Source: Pipra filicauda (lineage: Eukaryota > Chordata > Aves > Passeriformes > Pipridae). From it: a stretch of DNA of 64,000 nt. The position numbers and the translations under genes are program-made. The notes under the pieces are model-generated. The model was not told the DNA's origin. It searched no databases and saw only the letters and a program-made list of their open reading frames with translations. How positions within the stretch are numbered: position 1 is the stretch's first letter; each line of letters starts with the position of its first letter. The stretch covers positions 6,357,049 through 6,421,048 of the forward strand of contig NW_024104365.1 in the NCBI RefSeq assembly GCF_003945595.2, written 5' to 3'. Of this stretch, positions 45,814 through 59,868 are shown in pieces.

Positions 45814-48800
45814 TGTTCTCTTAATTTGATCTATACAACTTCAGTCTTGCAGTCTTCTCCTTTGCGATCAGTGTCTGAAGCGTGGTCCATGTCTAAACAA
45901 TAATACTCTGGAAAAGATCAAGAAGAAAGCTAGGGGTTGTAGAGAAGAGAGTCTGTCTGACCACTTAATGTTTTGTGTGAGTCTGGGAAGGATAAGTACT
46001 TGCTCACAAAGTAAAAAGCAGGTACATTCTGCTCAGATTGTCATACCAGTCTGAAAATCCTGTGCATGCCTAAAGAATAGCAATCTTTGTTGTATCCCTA
46101 CATGTGGTCCCTCCGCCTTGTAGCTGCAAAACCGCCAACAATCTGTCTGTGGATCATTGGCTGCAAAACCTATATTTGTGAGCCTCCTGTGGTTCATGGG
46201 AGTATATGCAAAAGCAGGCAGCTGGGCTGGCAGCAACAACAGCTGTGTTCTCAAATTCTCATCCAGAAGCCTCCTACCAAAATAGGTTTCTGGAAATCTG
46301 TCTCACGACACCTGGAAGTGAATTACATCCATGGAAATAGTAGTGCCTGGGCTCCTAGAAGGCTGACATAGTATGTTCTTGAGATATTTATCACACATTT
46401 ATTTGATGTAAGTACTTTGCCCATGAATTAAAGTAAATCTTGGATTCAGGGCAGAGTGAAACCTCACAATAAGGAAACACATTTTACTCTTGGCATGTGT
46501 CTACAACTGTTATCTTCATATGGAGATATTTAATTTGAAGCTATTTACTATCTCACACTCTCATTTGATGTCACTGGACAGGTAGGGAGGACTTTTGATG
46601 CCTCCAAATTCCGCAACTAAATTATAGATAAGAGTGCAATGCAGACATAAGGCTCTGTTTCTATTGCCTGCATCTGTCATCAGGGAGAATTAGTGGTTAT
46701 TTGGGACCTGACTAAAATATCTGTATTTTTTTCTGTGAAGTGGTTTAATATTGCAATTTTGGGACTTCTTTCATGGCCCTCTTACTGTTGGAGACAAATT
46801 TTGTGTGGTTGTACCATCTTCTGCTCATGCAAGCCTGGTTGAATCGTATCTCAACCACTCTCTGATACTCGTAATATGGAAACTGTTATAAAACGAAATC
46901 TATTTTTATGTTTACATTTTGGCAGTCAATAATTTATTCTGTTCTTGTCTTTTGATTTGGTATATTTTCAAAATCTTTCAAACACAGGAGACTAGAATGC
47001 TGATTGATAAAGACAAATATAAAGAAAAAAGGCATATCTAAGTAGAAATTACTGTTGTCTCTGTGTTCTTTATGCAGATTAAAAGGTGTTTTGTGTGACT
47101 CACTCTTACTTGATTTTCAGTACGTAACATGCTAGAGCTAATCTAAATGATATAAAGGATGATGTACTTGTAAATAGACAAATGAGCAAAATAAGTAGGT
47201 ATTTCAAAAAATTTGGATGTGCAGCTTGAAATCTATGTCTTGACATCTTTAATTTCCTATTTTACAGTTCTTACTGTGTATGAGCTAGCTTTCAAAATTT
47301 CAAATTTAAATTTTAATATTTTTTTATATATCACCTTTTAGCCCCTTCTTGCAGTGTCAGCAATGTTTTCACAGTCACCCTTTTTATCTACACATACTCT
47401 CTCCTTTGAAGGCAAACTCATGGCAGAAATAGCAACTTCCAAAGAGGAAAATTGCTGAGGTGTCTCTCTGTGCCTCTAGAGCAAGCAGGTTAGCCATAAT
47501 GCAGTATGTAAGGGAATAATAGCAGTTTTGAGATCCAGTTCTAGATGTTCTTACAGAAATTCTTTTCTTTTAGTGCAGAATAATCAAAATTGCAATGAAA
47601 ATTTAATCCTGCCCTTTTCAGGGTTTAGGATTCAAGTCTTGCTCAGAACAGCACTGCACCCACTCAGCTTCCTTTAGATTTTTTCTGGGGTAATTTTAAA
47701 GACTGTGTGGGAAGAAGGATGGCAGAAACGAGGAGGCTATAGACCGTTTTAATCAATGAGCTGTGGCTCAGAGGTGACAAGGAAGAGCTTGTTAGATCCT
47801 GTTCCAGGGCTTCCTTCCTAGAAAGCAGAGTCGAGATGAAAAATGATTTAGCAGTGGAGGTATTTGTAAGAAGCAGGTAGGTCTTTGAAGGCAGTTTGGA
47901 CAGATGCTTATGATTCCAAATATGTTTAAAACTGTTTAGAGTCATTCACAAGAATGACAGACAACACCACTTTGTCCAGCTGGATTCAGGCTGAGAAGTT
48001 CTTAAAAGTATCATGTGCAATCTCTTTTTTAAATTTGTTTATATTTTTCTTTTTTTTTTCTTTTTTTTTCCTTTACCTGATTTAATTATTTGGGTTTACT
48101 TTTCAAACATAATTGTTCATAAAACTTCATGAAAATGAAAGAAAGAAATTTGCTGTCAACATGTGTTCTGGATACTACAGCTGTTGTCAAGAAAATTTCA
48201 AAGAGTTCTTAGATCTCCACTCATTTAAGAATGACACACCTATTACCTGTATCTAATAAAGCCAGAGATCTCATCATCCAAAAGCTGAAGAGAAACTACC
48301 CACAGTACTGCTAAGTGGCACAAAGTTCACAAGGTCTGAGACCTACCTGTCCGCAGTGGTTTTTGTTGGACCGTACTCTCAAGGTTTCCGTTCTGCTATT
48401 TGGTGTCTGGTTCTACCAGGAGAGAGACAGATGCGTAAATGTTATCTAATAACAAATAGCATAGACATATACTTGGAAAAAGAAAATAAAGGAATGAAAT
48501 AGCACTGTCTTCAATAGTCACAGCAGTACTGTGTGACTTCTCAAGGGAAGGATTTCTGACTTTTTTTAACTCATGAGGCTGTGTTTTGTAGAATCATGTT
48601 ATAAAATGTATGTTCTCTTCTCTTCCAAAACTCAAGGCCACCTTTAAACGAAAATGTCCTTGCTTACAGTGGAAATTTTGATGATATTTTTGTCAATAAT
48701 CAGCTTTTCTAACTAGATCACAAAAAAGCACATATCACTTTGATACTAGTTTCTAAGAAAGCTGCTGAATAAAATGTGTTTGTAGTATGGGACTGAGAAA

Positions 48801-51800
48801 TGTCTCATACTTCGTCTATATGCAAACACTATTTGCATTGTGCAAGGATTATTAACTAATGTTATAAATATGCAGTGTAAAGTAAATTTCTACCACACCA
48901 TTTAGCAGCAGGAAGTTGAAAATTTTATAATCACATATGGATTAACCTTAACTTTGTTCTTGAGTTATTTTTCATGTCATTTTTATTTTTTCTTTACATT
49001 CATCCTTTTTATTCCTCCTCACACATTCTTCTTAATCAGGTTTTCTTGAGGTTGCTTTGTTTTTTTTCTTTTTTTCATTTGTTTTGGTTAAGGTCTCTGT
49101 TTCCTTCTCATGTACCTATCTTTCCTTACCTTTTCTCCTCTTCTTGACTCAATTTTTTTTCTATGCTTCTTTCCTCAGTATTAACAAAACAAATGATCAC
49201 TCATCTTTTCTGAAGTAATCAAAACTTTGATATATATTCTTCTATTTCATTAGGTATTTCCTGGTAATGCTACTAAAAGCTGAGGTACAAGTATAGACCA
49301 TAACAGGAGAACACTTTCAGGAAAGTTAAAAGACAAGTGAGCTTACAGTATCTGAAAGTCATTTCAGTATATTTTAAGAATCCTTTTTACTAAACATTTA
49401 TCTCCTGGTTTCAGTGCACTACAAATAAGCAATTTTAAATTAAATAATAGGAGGTGAAGGAATAGTATCCCAGTATCTCACTAAGATAGTTTGCATTATT
49501 TCATCTATCAAAAGTGTGAGTTATGTTGTAGTGACTAGTGGAAAGTAATGGGAGACAGCAGACCTCCATTCTGCTGTGATTCTGTCCCATTTCCTTCTAC
49601 AGCCTTTGGTGAATTTCTCAGCCCCTGTTTGAATGTCTGTTTCCACATGCTTCTTTCTCTCTTTTTTTTCCCCCTCTAGTGCTCTGCCTAGAATAAAATT
49701 GTTGTGAGTTACTCTATTATGAATGCAATAGCATAGACAGCCACAGTAGAGTCAATTGTCAATTTTCAGTGCAATTACAGTGAGCTAGGGGCATAACTTG
49801 TATTATTTATGGGGGTTGTGCATCACATGGATCATGAGTCAACCAATGTTGACAAAAATGCTTGACAAATAAATCCATTATGGAAATTGTTTTTAAAATA
49901 CTTTCATTTACAAAACAGTTAACATAAGAATACTAGAGTATTTAAAGGAGAATTAACTGATAACTTCCTTTTTCTATGCAAGAATGTTAATAGGAAGCTT
50001 TGATGTCTGGTACAAAGGGCTTGATCACCCAGAGATTTGAAGGTCTCCAGGGCACAGTTTCTTCATGGCGTATATAGGCTGTATTCTGTAACGCTTATTT
50101 TTAGAGAATCCTCTTCTTATTTAATAGTAGGCATATAGAGTGCAAGGGTTACAGACAATAATACTTGACTCTATATTTTATGATAGCAAATAAAAAAACT
50201 CAAAAAACAAAAATACAAACCATGTGCTCACAGGAATATAGGTTCCATATTATAATCCTCCTTATTGATGGGAGGATATATTATTATTTAGATCAATATT
50301 CCACTCTTTCTTAGTGTGAAATGTCTGTGCAACTCTTATAACAGCAGGAAACACTATGCATAAAAGACACGTCTATGTGCTTTCTCAGAAACTGGGACCA
50401 TTTTTTATTCTTTTTTGACAAACTTATTTCACCTACTTTTTATAACAGAATGTTTCACTGAGACTTTCCCCCCTTCTATTTTTCCCAGTATCATCACTAA
50501 AAAGAAAGAAATACATCTAAAATTGAAGCATGAATGCTTTTATAATTTCTCAGGGGACAAAATTGTTCATGTGAGTGTCATATAAGGTAAGGGTTTTAAA
50601 CTCAAAGTTGTACTATTATCTGTCGTTAATTGTGTTTGCAAAAAACAGGTTGTTTCAATAAAAACTTCCTCAGCATTTTGTTAAAATAAATTTTATTTTT
50701 GATTTTTTTTCTGATTTCAATATTATTAAAAAATATCTCCAGTGATTGCAGGGTTTTTTCTTTTTAAATGCTTTTTAACAGACTACTGCTGTGTAGTAGT
50801 CATTCATTTGAGAATTTTGATTTTAGGAACCAAATTATGTTCAACCAACATCAATTTGTTTTCTCTTTTGGTACAGAATATAACATCCCCTCCCTTGAAA
50901 TAAAGGTGTTTATTTCAAGCAATAGGGAGACAATCATAGCAATTTAGTTCTGTTTGTTAAATGTATAAGATCTTAGGGTGGAAGTAAAAACCTGGAAACA
51001 TATCTGTGATTTTCATCCAAGGAATAAGGCGTGATCATCTCATGGAGAACTTGAACTAGTCCACTGAAGACATATGTGTCTCTGTAGCAAGCAGCTCTTA
51101 AATCATAATGTGACCAGTTGCTTTTGACTTTCCAGGTTAAATTAGATGATACATACACATTTCTATGTGGATAAGCAACTTGCAGTAGGATTCCAGAGCA
51201 CAGACAGAACTCTAAAGCTTTGTGCTCACAGCCAGGTGCACTAAGTACTTGTTAAAATCTGAAGCCTCCCATCAGTACTTTGTCATCCTGCTCTGCTTGT
51301 TAGAGTTAGGTTCATTATCAAAAATATTCTATAAACCATCTGATTTCAGACAGCTGGGTTTTATGTGGACAATATTGGGCATAAATTGCAGACACATTTA
51401 ACTGAAGTAACAACAGAGCATTTTCTTAGCCATTTTATGAGACAGGTTGATAGTAATTGCTCAGTTTTGATCAAAGTTCAGTAACAGTGATCACTTGTAA
51501 TCTGAATACAGTTAATTTACACTTAGAGGACTTAGACACAAACAATCTTTCTTGATATGAATAAAGTACAACTGCTGTAAGAGATGCAGAGAACAGAAAT
51601 GTAAAAAAATTAATATTATGTTTATAATAATCATATGAAAATAATAATATATGTCAAGGAAATAAAATAATTTATAAACTGAAAAATTAATAAACAGAAT
51701 TATAGTGATTGGCTAACTAAGAAGATCTGTTACTTGAGTTACTTCTATCCTTTTTCCAGTAAGGTCTAGATTTTCCATCATGAAGAAATAAAATGAAAGA

Positions 51801-54041
51801 AAATCCATCTGAAAAACTAGGAGGTCTAGTTGATTTTGTGGTCTTGTTTTTCCTTCTGTGAAATGAAATTGACTTGTCTTTACCACGGTATTATTTAAAA
51901 TTTTGAATACAGTAATGACTGTTAGACCAGATGCCACAAAAAAGACCAACAAGAGGATTTGAATAGACCTGTGTAACAATATAAATAATTACCAACTTTT
52001 CATTTGTAGGATGACTATTTTCTAGCAGGTTTTTATTAATTTGAAATTTTTCTTTTCTCTTGCCATTCTGGCTTTTTTATTTCACAAAAACAGAAAAAAA
52101 ATTATTTTCCTCTGGGAATATAACCTAAGTAAATACGTTCCTTCAGAAAGCTGGCACTATTAATGTAATGTAGGTAATTTACATTAATTGATTGATTGTA
52201 GGTGCTGAACAAAGCATTTCATTTTAAATATGATGCATGGTGCTAAAAGGTAGGACTGTCAGATCAATAATTCTCTAGGAAAAGTAACTATATTTCAGTG
52301 CTAATTGTCTAACATTTTTGTTCACCCAAACAAAAGGTAAACTGAATATATTGCCTGATTCACTTCAAAACATTATTGTTATGTATAAAGCTTCTATAAA
52401 GTGATGCCTATTGAAGGGCAAATATATATATTTTCATTGAGTGACAAAACATTCTTTTAAAAAAATAAATTACATCAATCACTGTATTGAATATTTAAAG
52501 GTTTGTATGTGCAGGATTTTAGTACAGAAAGAACATACTTTCTAGTTCTTTCAAGACACTGACAGGGTAAAACAATTTAGTGTGCTAAAACAATACTCCA
52601 TCTCAAATTAAAAAGTAGCCCATTTTCATGTCTGTGAGCATATGTTTGGGTTTTGTATTGCCAATTGAATCAAGACATAATGTACGCAGCCGAGAGTCAA
52701 GGAGAAAGGACAAGAAAATTCCAGGCTAATGGAGGTTGCAGCACCGTAGAAATATAATAGTTATGAAAGACACTGCCAGAGGGATCGGTGCTAGTCACAT
52801 CACTGCAGTTCTTAGTATACTAAGCCTTAAGTGGTAGAAAATGTACAAGCAGGTTTTTCTGATGAAAGTAATGGTCAACTTCTGATTCCCAGAGGAAAGA
52901 GGCAACAGATTTGAGATGTTGATATTCTGTTGAAGCTGTTAGCTTGCTAATTATTTCTAGATGGGATTTCTTGCAAATTTCATTTCTGTAGGTGGCAGAT
53001 ACATATGAAACTGGCAACCTAAGGTAATTTAATTGATTTTTGTTCCTTTATGACCTCAAAAGTTGTAACAGAGGATCTCACTATGCTGCTGAAGTCAATG
53101 CACGATGCACAGTACTTTAACTTTGCGAAAATATGGAACTGCGAAAATATTCAAGGGTATGAGATATCAAAGCTTTTTTTTCACAAAACTATGAAACTTG
53201 GAAGCAGTGGAAAAGGTCTATATTGATTGGTGATGTAAACTCAGGCTTTTCACAGACTACTCTTCAGTGCAGATCACTGAACCTGTAATAAGATATATGT
53301 ATGTATGATGACCTGTATAGTCACGTAGGTGTGTTTTACTACCCTATTATCACTCAGCAAAAGAGTTATTTCAAAGGGAGATGCTTCTAAGCATGTAGAC
53401 AATGTAGAAGTATTTAATGCCACTTGACAAAATAACAACAAAAAACAAACAAATAAATATTTTTAGTATAGTGAGAATAAAATATTTTCTGATATTCAGA
53501 AAGCAAGGACTTAAACTGGACAAGAGAAAAAAATAGATTACACTCATGATATTGAAATGGGCGAATAGTGTGTGACTGATAGAACCAAATGTGCACAGAC
53601 CACCATTGGCAGGAAGGAAAACTTTCAATTCCGTGGAAAACTTTCACTACTGTGGAATACGTAACAGTGGAATATTTTTTTCTGTATTTTGGCCATAGTA
53701 AAATGAGATTTAACAAAATAGATTAACAAAAATGTTAAATGTTGTATTTACACACACACATACAAAAGAAAGAAATTTTCAAGACATCCGGTATTAAATG
53801 CATTGTGTTAAAGAGACCACCACTGAGCACAATAGATGCCTTCCATTCTACTTTATGGATGAACAGATGCTGTAGCTGGGAATAGATAAAGACCTTGTTC
53901 TTTTTTGATATTTTGCTTATCTTGAATTTAGTTAAAGATACTCCTCAAAGCAGCCAGAAAATCTCTGAAAACAAAAATCTGAGAAGGTTCTATAAGTATT
54001 TTTTTGCAAACAGACTCAAAGTAATATATTTTGTACCACTT
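45814..54041. other. Long AT-rich stretch, no gene seen
   Basis: About 8.2 kb with no CR1, LTR or credible exon that I can recognise, the longest repeat-poor run of the window. The part 45830-46380 is somewhat GC-richer and may be an unrecognised old repeat. T-rich runs occur at 48044-48070 and 49055-49080. Confidence 0.5.
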
Positions 54042-54175
54042 CACAGAATCACAGAATCATTTTGGTATGAAAAGACCTCCAAGATCAAGTGCAACCTTTG
54101 ACCAATTGCCTCGTTGTCAACTAGACAATAGCACAAAATACCATGTCCAGTCATTTCTTGAACACCTTCTACCTT
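54042..54175 (-). mobile_element. CR1 3' end fragment
   Basis: tcacagaatcacagaatcat followed by tttggtatgaaaagacctcc is the reverse complement of a CR1 3' terminus, with about 100 bp of 3' UTR behind it. Confidence 0.8.
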
Positions 54176-54216
54176 GTCTTAAAAGAAAATAAAACAATAC
54201 AAAAGGTCTACTCTTA

Positions 54217-54219
54217 TAT

Positions 54220-54250
<31 letters not shown>

Positions 54251-54265
54251 GAAAGAAAAAGAAAA
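54217..54265 (+). repeat. Poly(A) and GAAA run
   Basis: An A-run of about 27 followed by gaagaaagaaagaaa. A low-complexity tract. Confidence 0.9.
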
Positions 54266-54711
54266 TTGTTCTAATCTGCAGATACTAATATTGGTTGGTT
54301 TTTTTTAACATGTGATACTCTCCTTAAAGCTGATGAGACCATTTAAGGAAGTATCATCAATATTTGTCTTCCGTGATCCTAATCATACTAAATGAAAACC
54401 AGCAGACTCTGCAAATCCTATATTGTTATTTGAAGAAATTGACTTAATTATTCACAAACATGTAGGAAAACAAATATATTTAAAGAACATTTCAGAATAG
54501 CAACTGTTCTCATTTGTGTGGTTTGAGCTCTGTGAGTTAAATGATAACATTATTCTATTTATCCTTTTCTCATTTTTTCCAAAGTTTTTCTTGATTTTAG
54601 TCTGAGGCTCTGGATAACTACACTACTATTGTTTGAGCACAAATATATTCTACAGCAGTTAAATAAAACCATGAAAAATATCTACCTTTAAAATATTAAG
54701 TGCAGCAAAAA

Positions 54712-55765
54712 ACCAAGGTGGTGAGGAAGACACAGGTGGATTGAGAACTGGCTGAAAGGCAGAGCTCAAAGGGTTGCTGCGGGGTCTAATTGAAGGCCTA
54801 TAGCCAGCCCTGTTCCCCAGGGGTCACAACTGGGTACAGGCTTGTTCAGCTTATTCACCAATGACCTGGAGGAAGGGACAGAGTGTGCCCTCTTGAAAGT
54901 TTCCAGATAATACAGAACTGGGAGGAATGGCTGATACCCCTGAGCGCTGGACTGTCTGGAGAGCTGGGCAGAGAGGAATCTAATGAACTTCAACAAATGC
55001 AAGTGTAGGGTCCTCCACCTGGGGAAGAGTAATGCCAGGCACCAGTACGGGCTGGGGATTTACTTGCTGTAAAGCAGCTCTGTGGAGAAGAAGCTGGGGG
55101 TCCTGGTGGACAACAAGCTGTCCATGAGCCAGCAGTGTGCCCTTATGGCCAAGATCAGCGGTATCTTGGGGTGCATTAGGAAGAACATTGCCAGCACGTC
55201 AAGGGAGGTGATCCTGCCCCTCTACTCAGCCCTGGTGACGCCTCACCTGGAGTACTGTGTTCAGTTCTGGGCTCTCCAGTTCAAGACAAGGACATACTGG
55301 AGAAGGTCCAGTGGAGGACTATAAAGATGAATAGGGGACTGGAGCATCGTGTCCATTATGAGAAAAGGCTGAGAGTGCTGGGCTTGTTAAGCTTGGAGAA
55401 GAGACATCTGAGAGGAGATCTTATCAAAGTGTACAAATATCTTAAGGGCAGATGCCAAGAAGATGTGACCAGACTTTCTTCAGTGGTGCCCAGAGACAGT
55501 ACAATGGGCAATGGGCACAAACTGAAACACAGGAAGTGTGTTTCTCCACCTGCATTTGAGGAGAAACTTCTCTTTTTTTGAAGATGATGAAGCACTGAAA
55601 CAGGCTGCCCAGGGATGCTGCGGAGTCTCCTTCCATGGGAGACATTCATAACCCACCTACATGCAATCCTGTGGACCCTGCTCTAGGTGCACCCCCTTTA
55701 GCAGAGGTGTTGGACTAGCTGATCACCAGAGGTCCCTTCTAATCCCAAGTGTTCTGTGATATTTC
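54712..55765 (+). mobile_element. CR1 LINE, 5'-truncated, with 3' end
   Basis: From about 54712 (aggtggattgagaactggct) through the late ORF2 block (55082-55324: [17 protein letters not shown], then [20 protein letters not shown]) and its tail (LRVLGLLSLEKRHLRGDLIK, frame-shifted) to the 3' end at about 55765 (tgttctgtgatatttc). At least one frameshift near 55325 separates the two parts. It has fewer lesions than the other CR1 copies here. Confidence 0.92.
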
Positions 55766-56803
55766 TAATAGGTCTTTTCGCAATTACGCATGTTTCTGAC
55801 AGATTCAGTGGAAGTCTATGACATGAGAATCAGGTTCTGTATTTCAGAGGAGCTTTACTGAGATGAAAGAGTAATAGATTGCTTGGTCTCTGCTGTAATT
55901 CTCTCCATCCTGTAAGTGTCATGTTGCCAATCTTAACATTAAGTAGCTAGTAAGAAATAGCACTTATAAATGTTAAGTGACATTGTACTAACGAAGAAAT
56001 ATTTTCTCTGTTATTGTCTGTTGCTGCTAAAAGTTACTGTAGAAGACGATTACCTCTTTACCAGTTACTACTGATATTGTATTACTCTTTGTAAAATTTA
56101 ACATTAACACTTAAACCAGAGAATTCTGAAATCTGAGATATAAACTGGGTTTCTTAAATAGATCACAACCTGTCCTAAGCTATTCTTCATGTCTCATATG
56201 ACCTATCAGGTATTTATGGAGTGATATTAATCCATTTCTACTGTCCAAGATATGCTTCTGTCAGCATAGTGATACTTCCACTACAGTTACATCAACCAGG
56301 AGCATTAGGATAATAGAATAAGGATAAAATCCAAATGTCAACATATAAAATGTGATATTTGTGATTAATCTTACTAATAAGAAATTACTCTAGAAATATA
56401 TTCATAGAAGCAGAAGAACTGTGAAACTTTAAACATATTAATCAATAAAGAATTGCCATATGAACACATACAGTTTACCAGCAAGCTTGGTCTTTGATTA
56501 CTGTAGCCTAATGCTCAAATTAGGCTTTTGCAGAAGTCTACTCACAAACAATACAAGTATGTACTTTCTCTACAATTTAAAAATACATCTTGTTATTTGT
56601 ATTATCCATTCGTTGGACTGCATCTTTTCAGGTTTTAGGCCCAAGAAACATACTTTCTACATAAAGCCAAAAATTTATTCCTATCCAAAATGAAATCATA
56701 ACCGCATAATCAAAGAATTACTGTTTTCCCAAATGGAAAGATGTGATGTTTACAGAGAAAACCCAAGAATACTATTGCAGAAGAAGGGTTTAGAAGAATA
56801 GTT
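55766..56803. other. AT-rich DNA, no gene seen
   Basis: Nothing recognisable apart from short random open frames. Confidence 0.55.
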
Positions 56804-56864
56804 ACAACTGCTAACACCCAAATCTTCGTTCGCGAAGCCTAGCCATGATGACAACTGCTAACAC
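56804..56864 (+). repeat. 14-bp direct repeats around a small hairpin
   Basis: acaactgctaacac occurs at 56804-56817 and 56851-56864. Between them CTTCG-TTCG-CGAAG (56824-56837) forms a perfect five-pair stem with a four-base loop. Confidence 0.6.
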
Positions 56865-56869
56865 ATACT

Positions 56870-57134
56870 TCCTAGTGAGTGGTAGCAGGACAAGCGAAAA
56901 TGGCCTCAAGCTGTAACAGGGGAGTTTCAGATTAAACATCAGGAAGCATTTATCCCCTGAAAGGGTGGTTAAGCATTGGAACGGACTACCCAGGGAGGTG
57001 GTGGAGTCACCATGCCTGGAAGCATTCAAGAAATTATTAGACCTGGCACTTAGTGCTGTGCTTAAGTTAACATTCAGTCACAGGTGGGACTTCTTGATCT
57101 TGAAAGTCTTTTCCAACCTATGATCCTGTGATTC
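56870..57134 (+). mobile_element. CR1 3' end fragment
   Basis: Contains gcgaaaatggcctcaagctg and cagggaggtggtggagtcac, then the 3' terminus (ttttccaacctatgatcctg and tgattc) at about 57134. 5'-truncated. Confidence 0.88.
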
Positions 57135-57320
57135 CCACAATATCCTCATAGACAAACTCAGGAAGTATGGACTGGAGGAGGAGACAATGAGGTATTTTGA
57201 GAACTAGCTGAACAGCAGATCCTAGAAGGTCGTAATCAGTGGCACAGGGTCTAGTTGGAGGCCTGTCACTGGAGGTGTCCCAAAAGGTTCAATACTGGGC
57301 TCAGCATGTTTAATTTATTC
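57135..57320 (+). mobile_element. CR1 internal RT fragment abutting the previous copy
   Basis: The translation reads NILIDKLRKYGLEEETMRYF and, after stops, a GVPKGSILG-like block, the RT region that precedes the FADD box. It starts exactly where the previous copy's 3' end stops and lacks its own 3' end, so it is a separate, internally broken copy. Confidence 0.75.
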
Positions 57321-57562
57321 AAAAATTACTTTTCTATTTTTTATCACAAAGGAAAGCCCTAGTGTTATACCCTGGTCTGCCTTATTTTTGTTTCTAGAAA
57401 ACAGTTGGGAAAAATTTTGAGCTATTTGTAAATAATTAGAAGATAATACGTAATGCATAGTAAATGCATAGTAAAAACTGAGAGTAAAAACATGGTGAAA
57501 TAAAACTGAATTAAGAAACTATCAGCCTTTTTAGACAAAATAGAATCAGTGGATGTCACATG

Positions 57563-59011
57563 TCATAGAATCATAGAATGGTTCAGGTTGGAAAGGGCAT
57601 TAAAAACAATTTAGTTCAAATGCCCTGCTGTGGAAAGAGACACCTTCCACTAGGCCAGGTTGCTCAACACCCCATACAACACTTCCAGAGATAGGACAAT
57701 GTGCTGGTTTAAGAGTTAACCAGCAGGGGAAATGAACTCAACTCAAAGGAGAGATTATAAGTCAGAATAACAATTTACTAAAATAATACAGTAAGTACAA
57801 TCATACAAACAAACAAACAAACCCACAAAACCCAAATGTATAACCCAGTACCCTGGGGCATGAACAAAGTGGTGTTCCTTGGGCCCCACTTGAGTCCAAA
57901 GTAAGGGGAGAGGGGAAGAACCTGCTGGTGGGAGAGCTGTTGCAGTCTGGTCAAAAGTGGTGATTGCAGTGAGATGCTGGGGGAAGAGCTGTTGCAGTCT
58001 TTCTCTGGATCCCACAGAGCAGTTAAAAAATGTTCCGAGACTCCAAGATTATATATCCTCCAGTTCAGGCAGAAATGTTCAGTGCTTCCCTCAGGGCGGG
58101 GAGTTCCACAAACGGTGTGAGGACAAGAGCATCCTCCTATCTCACAGGCCTCTTAACACCTAGTTTATAGCCTGAGGAGTCAGGCTCTATGGGCAGAGGG
58201 TGCGAATAGTCTATTCACAACAGTTTCTGGGAAATGGCATGGAAGGCTATAGAATATACAGTTTTGGGTTACACCCATACCCTGATGAACTGGTCTCAGT
58301 TGTCCTAACTAGGACAGACAACCACAACTGCTCTCAGCAGTGTTTCAGTGCCTCATTACCCTAGAATTTTTTCCTAATGTCTAACTTAAATCTATTCTCT
58401 TTCATTTTAAAGCCACCCCCCCAATCCAGTCACTACACTCTCTTCTAAATCATCTCTTTCCATCTGTCTTGTAGGCTCCCTCAGGCACTGGAAGGCCACA
58501 ATTAAGTCACCTCTAAGCTTTCTCTTTTCCAGACTGAACAATCCCAAAGCCCTCAACCTTTCCTCATAGTAGTGGTGCTCCATCTCTCAAATCATCTTGG
58601 TGGCCTCCTCTGGACTCATTTCAACGAGTCGATGTCCTCCCTGTGCTAGGGACCCCAGAACTGGATGAAGTACTTGAGATGGGGTCTCCAGAACTGTGTA
58701 GAGGGAAAGAATCACCACCCTCAACCTACTGATCACACTGTTTTTGATGCAGGCTACGCCTCCTGGGCTGTGAGGGCACATTGCCAGGTCATATCCAGCT
58801 TCCCATCCACCAGCATCCCCAAGTCCTACCTGGGTTCTCAATCCCTTCCTCCTGCAGCCTGTATTGATGTCGGGGGTTGCCCCATGCCAGGTGCAGGCCC
58901 TTGCACTTGATTTAGTTAAACCTCATGAGATTCCCACAGTCTCATTTCTTGATCTTGTTCAGGTCCCTCTGGATGGCATCCCATCCCTGAGGTGTGTCAA
59001 CTGTACCACTC
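57563..59011 (-). mobile_element. CR1 LINE interrupted by a solo LTR
   Basis: CR1 3' terminus at the left (tcatagaatcatagaatggt followed by tcaggttggaaagggcatt). The CR1 runs to 57699 and resumes at 58317 with ttttttcctaatgtctaact and ctcaacctttcctcatagta, then continues through late ORF2 to about 59011. The two parts join in consensus order once the LTR at 57700-58316 is removed. The reading frame is broken. Confidence 0.9.
57700..58316 (-). mobile_element. Solo ERV LTR nested in CR1, 5-bp TSD
   Basis: The 617-bp insert has TGTGCTGGTTTAAGAG...CTAGGACA ends and gacaa on both sides (57695-57699 and 58317-58321). Its A-rich module aataacaatttactaaaata resembles the R region of the minus-oriented LTRs at 13.1 and 33.8 kb, so minus is the likely sense. 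There is no internal region. Confidence 0.88.
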
Positions 59012-59597
59012 AGCTGCTGTCTATTGTTTGCTACTCATTCTGACATTGTGTCATAAGAAAGAAAAAATATGACTTTCATGTAGCAGCTGCAAAATGTATC
59101 AAAAAAGATAAAACAGGAGAATCATATTAGATGGTTGGATGTCAATAAAGAAATCTGATCTTCCATGTGGCTAGTAACACTTGGTATTTTCATCAACAAG
59201 CTGAATAATAATGAATAAATTTCCTAAACGTGTAGGTAACACTACACAGGAAAGTGTTTAAAGTATGCTGAAATTCGAAAGGATGCTGGAAAAGGAGTAG
59301 GTTGGAAAATACTGAATGAATTAAAATAAGAATGAAGGTGAATAGATATACACTCAGGCATAGTCAACTCCATACATATAAGGTGGGAAACAATCCTGTA
59401 AAACAGTCTAATCTATTCTACTCCAATTTTCAAGAAGAAAGAAAGGATTTCTTATCTTTAATCTGAATGTTGTTCATTGAATACATGGACAGTGTGTTTC
59501 CCAATTGTACTTGATCTGTATGTCATTTGTATCAAACTCTCAAAGATGTATCTTGAAATCATGAAGATAGGTAGTGCCAGTAATTTTTATGGGAGAA
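59012..59597. other. AT-rich DNA, no gene seen
   Basis: No gene or repeat recognised. Confidence 0.55.
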
Positions 59598-59687
59598 ATA
59601 AAAAAGAAAGAAAGAAAGAAAGACAGAGAGAGAGAGAGAGAGAGAAAGAAAGGAAGAAAAAAGAAAGAAAGAAAGACAGAGAGAGAG

Positions 59688-59777
<90 letters not shown>

Positions 59778-59824
59778 GAAAGGAAGAAAGAAAGAAAGAA
59801 AGGAAGAAAGAAAGAAAGAAAGGA

Positions 59825-59868
<44 letters not shown>

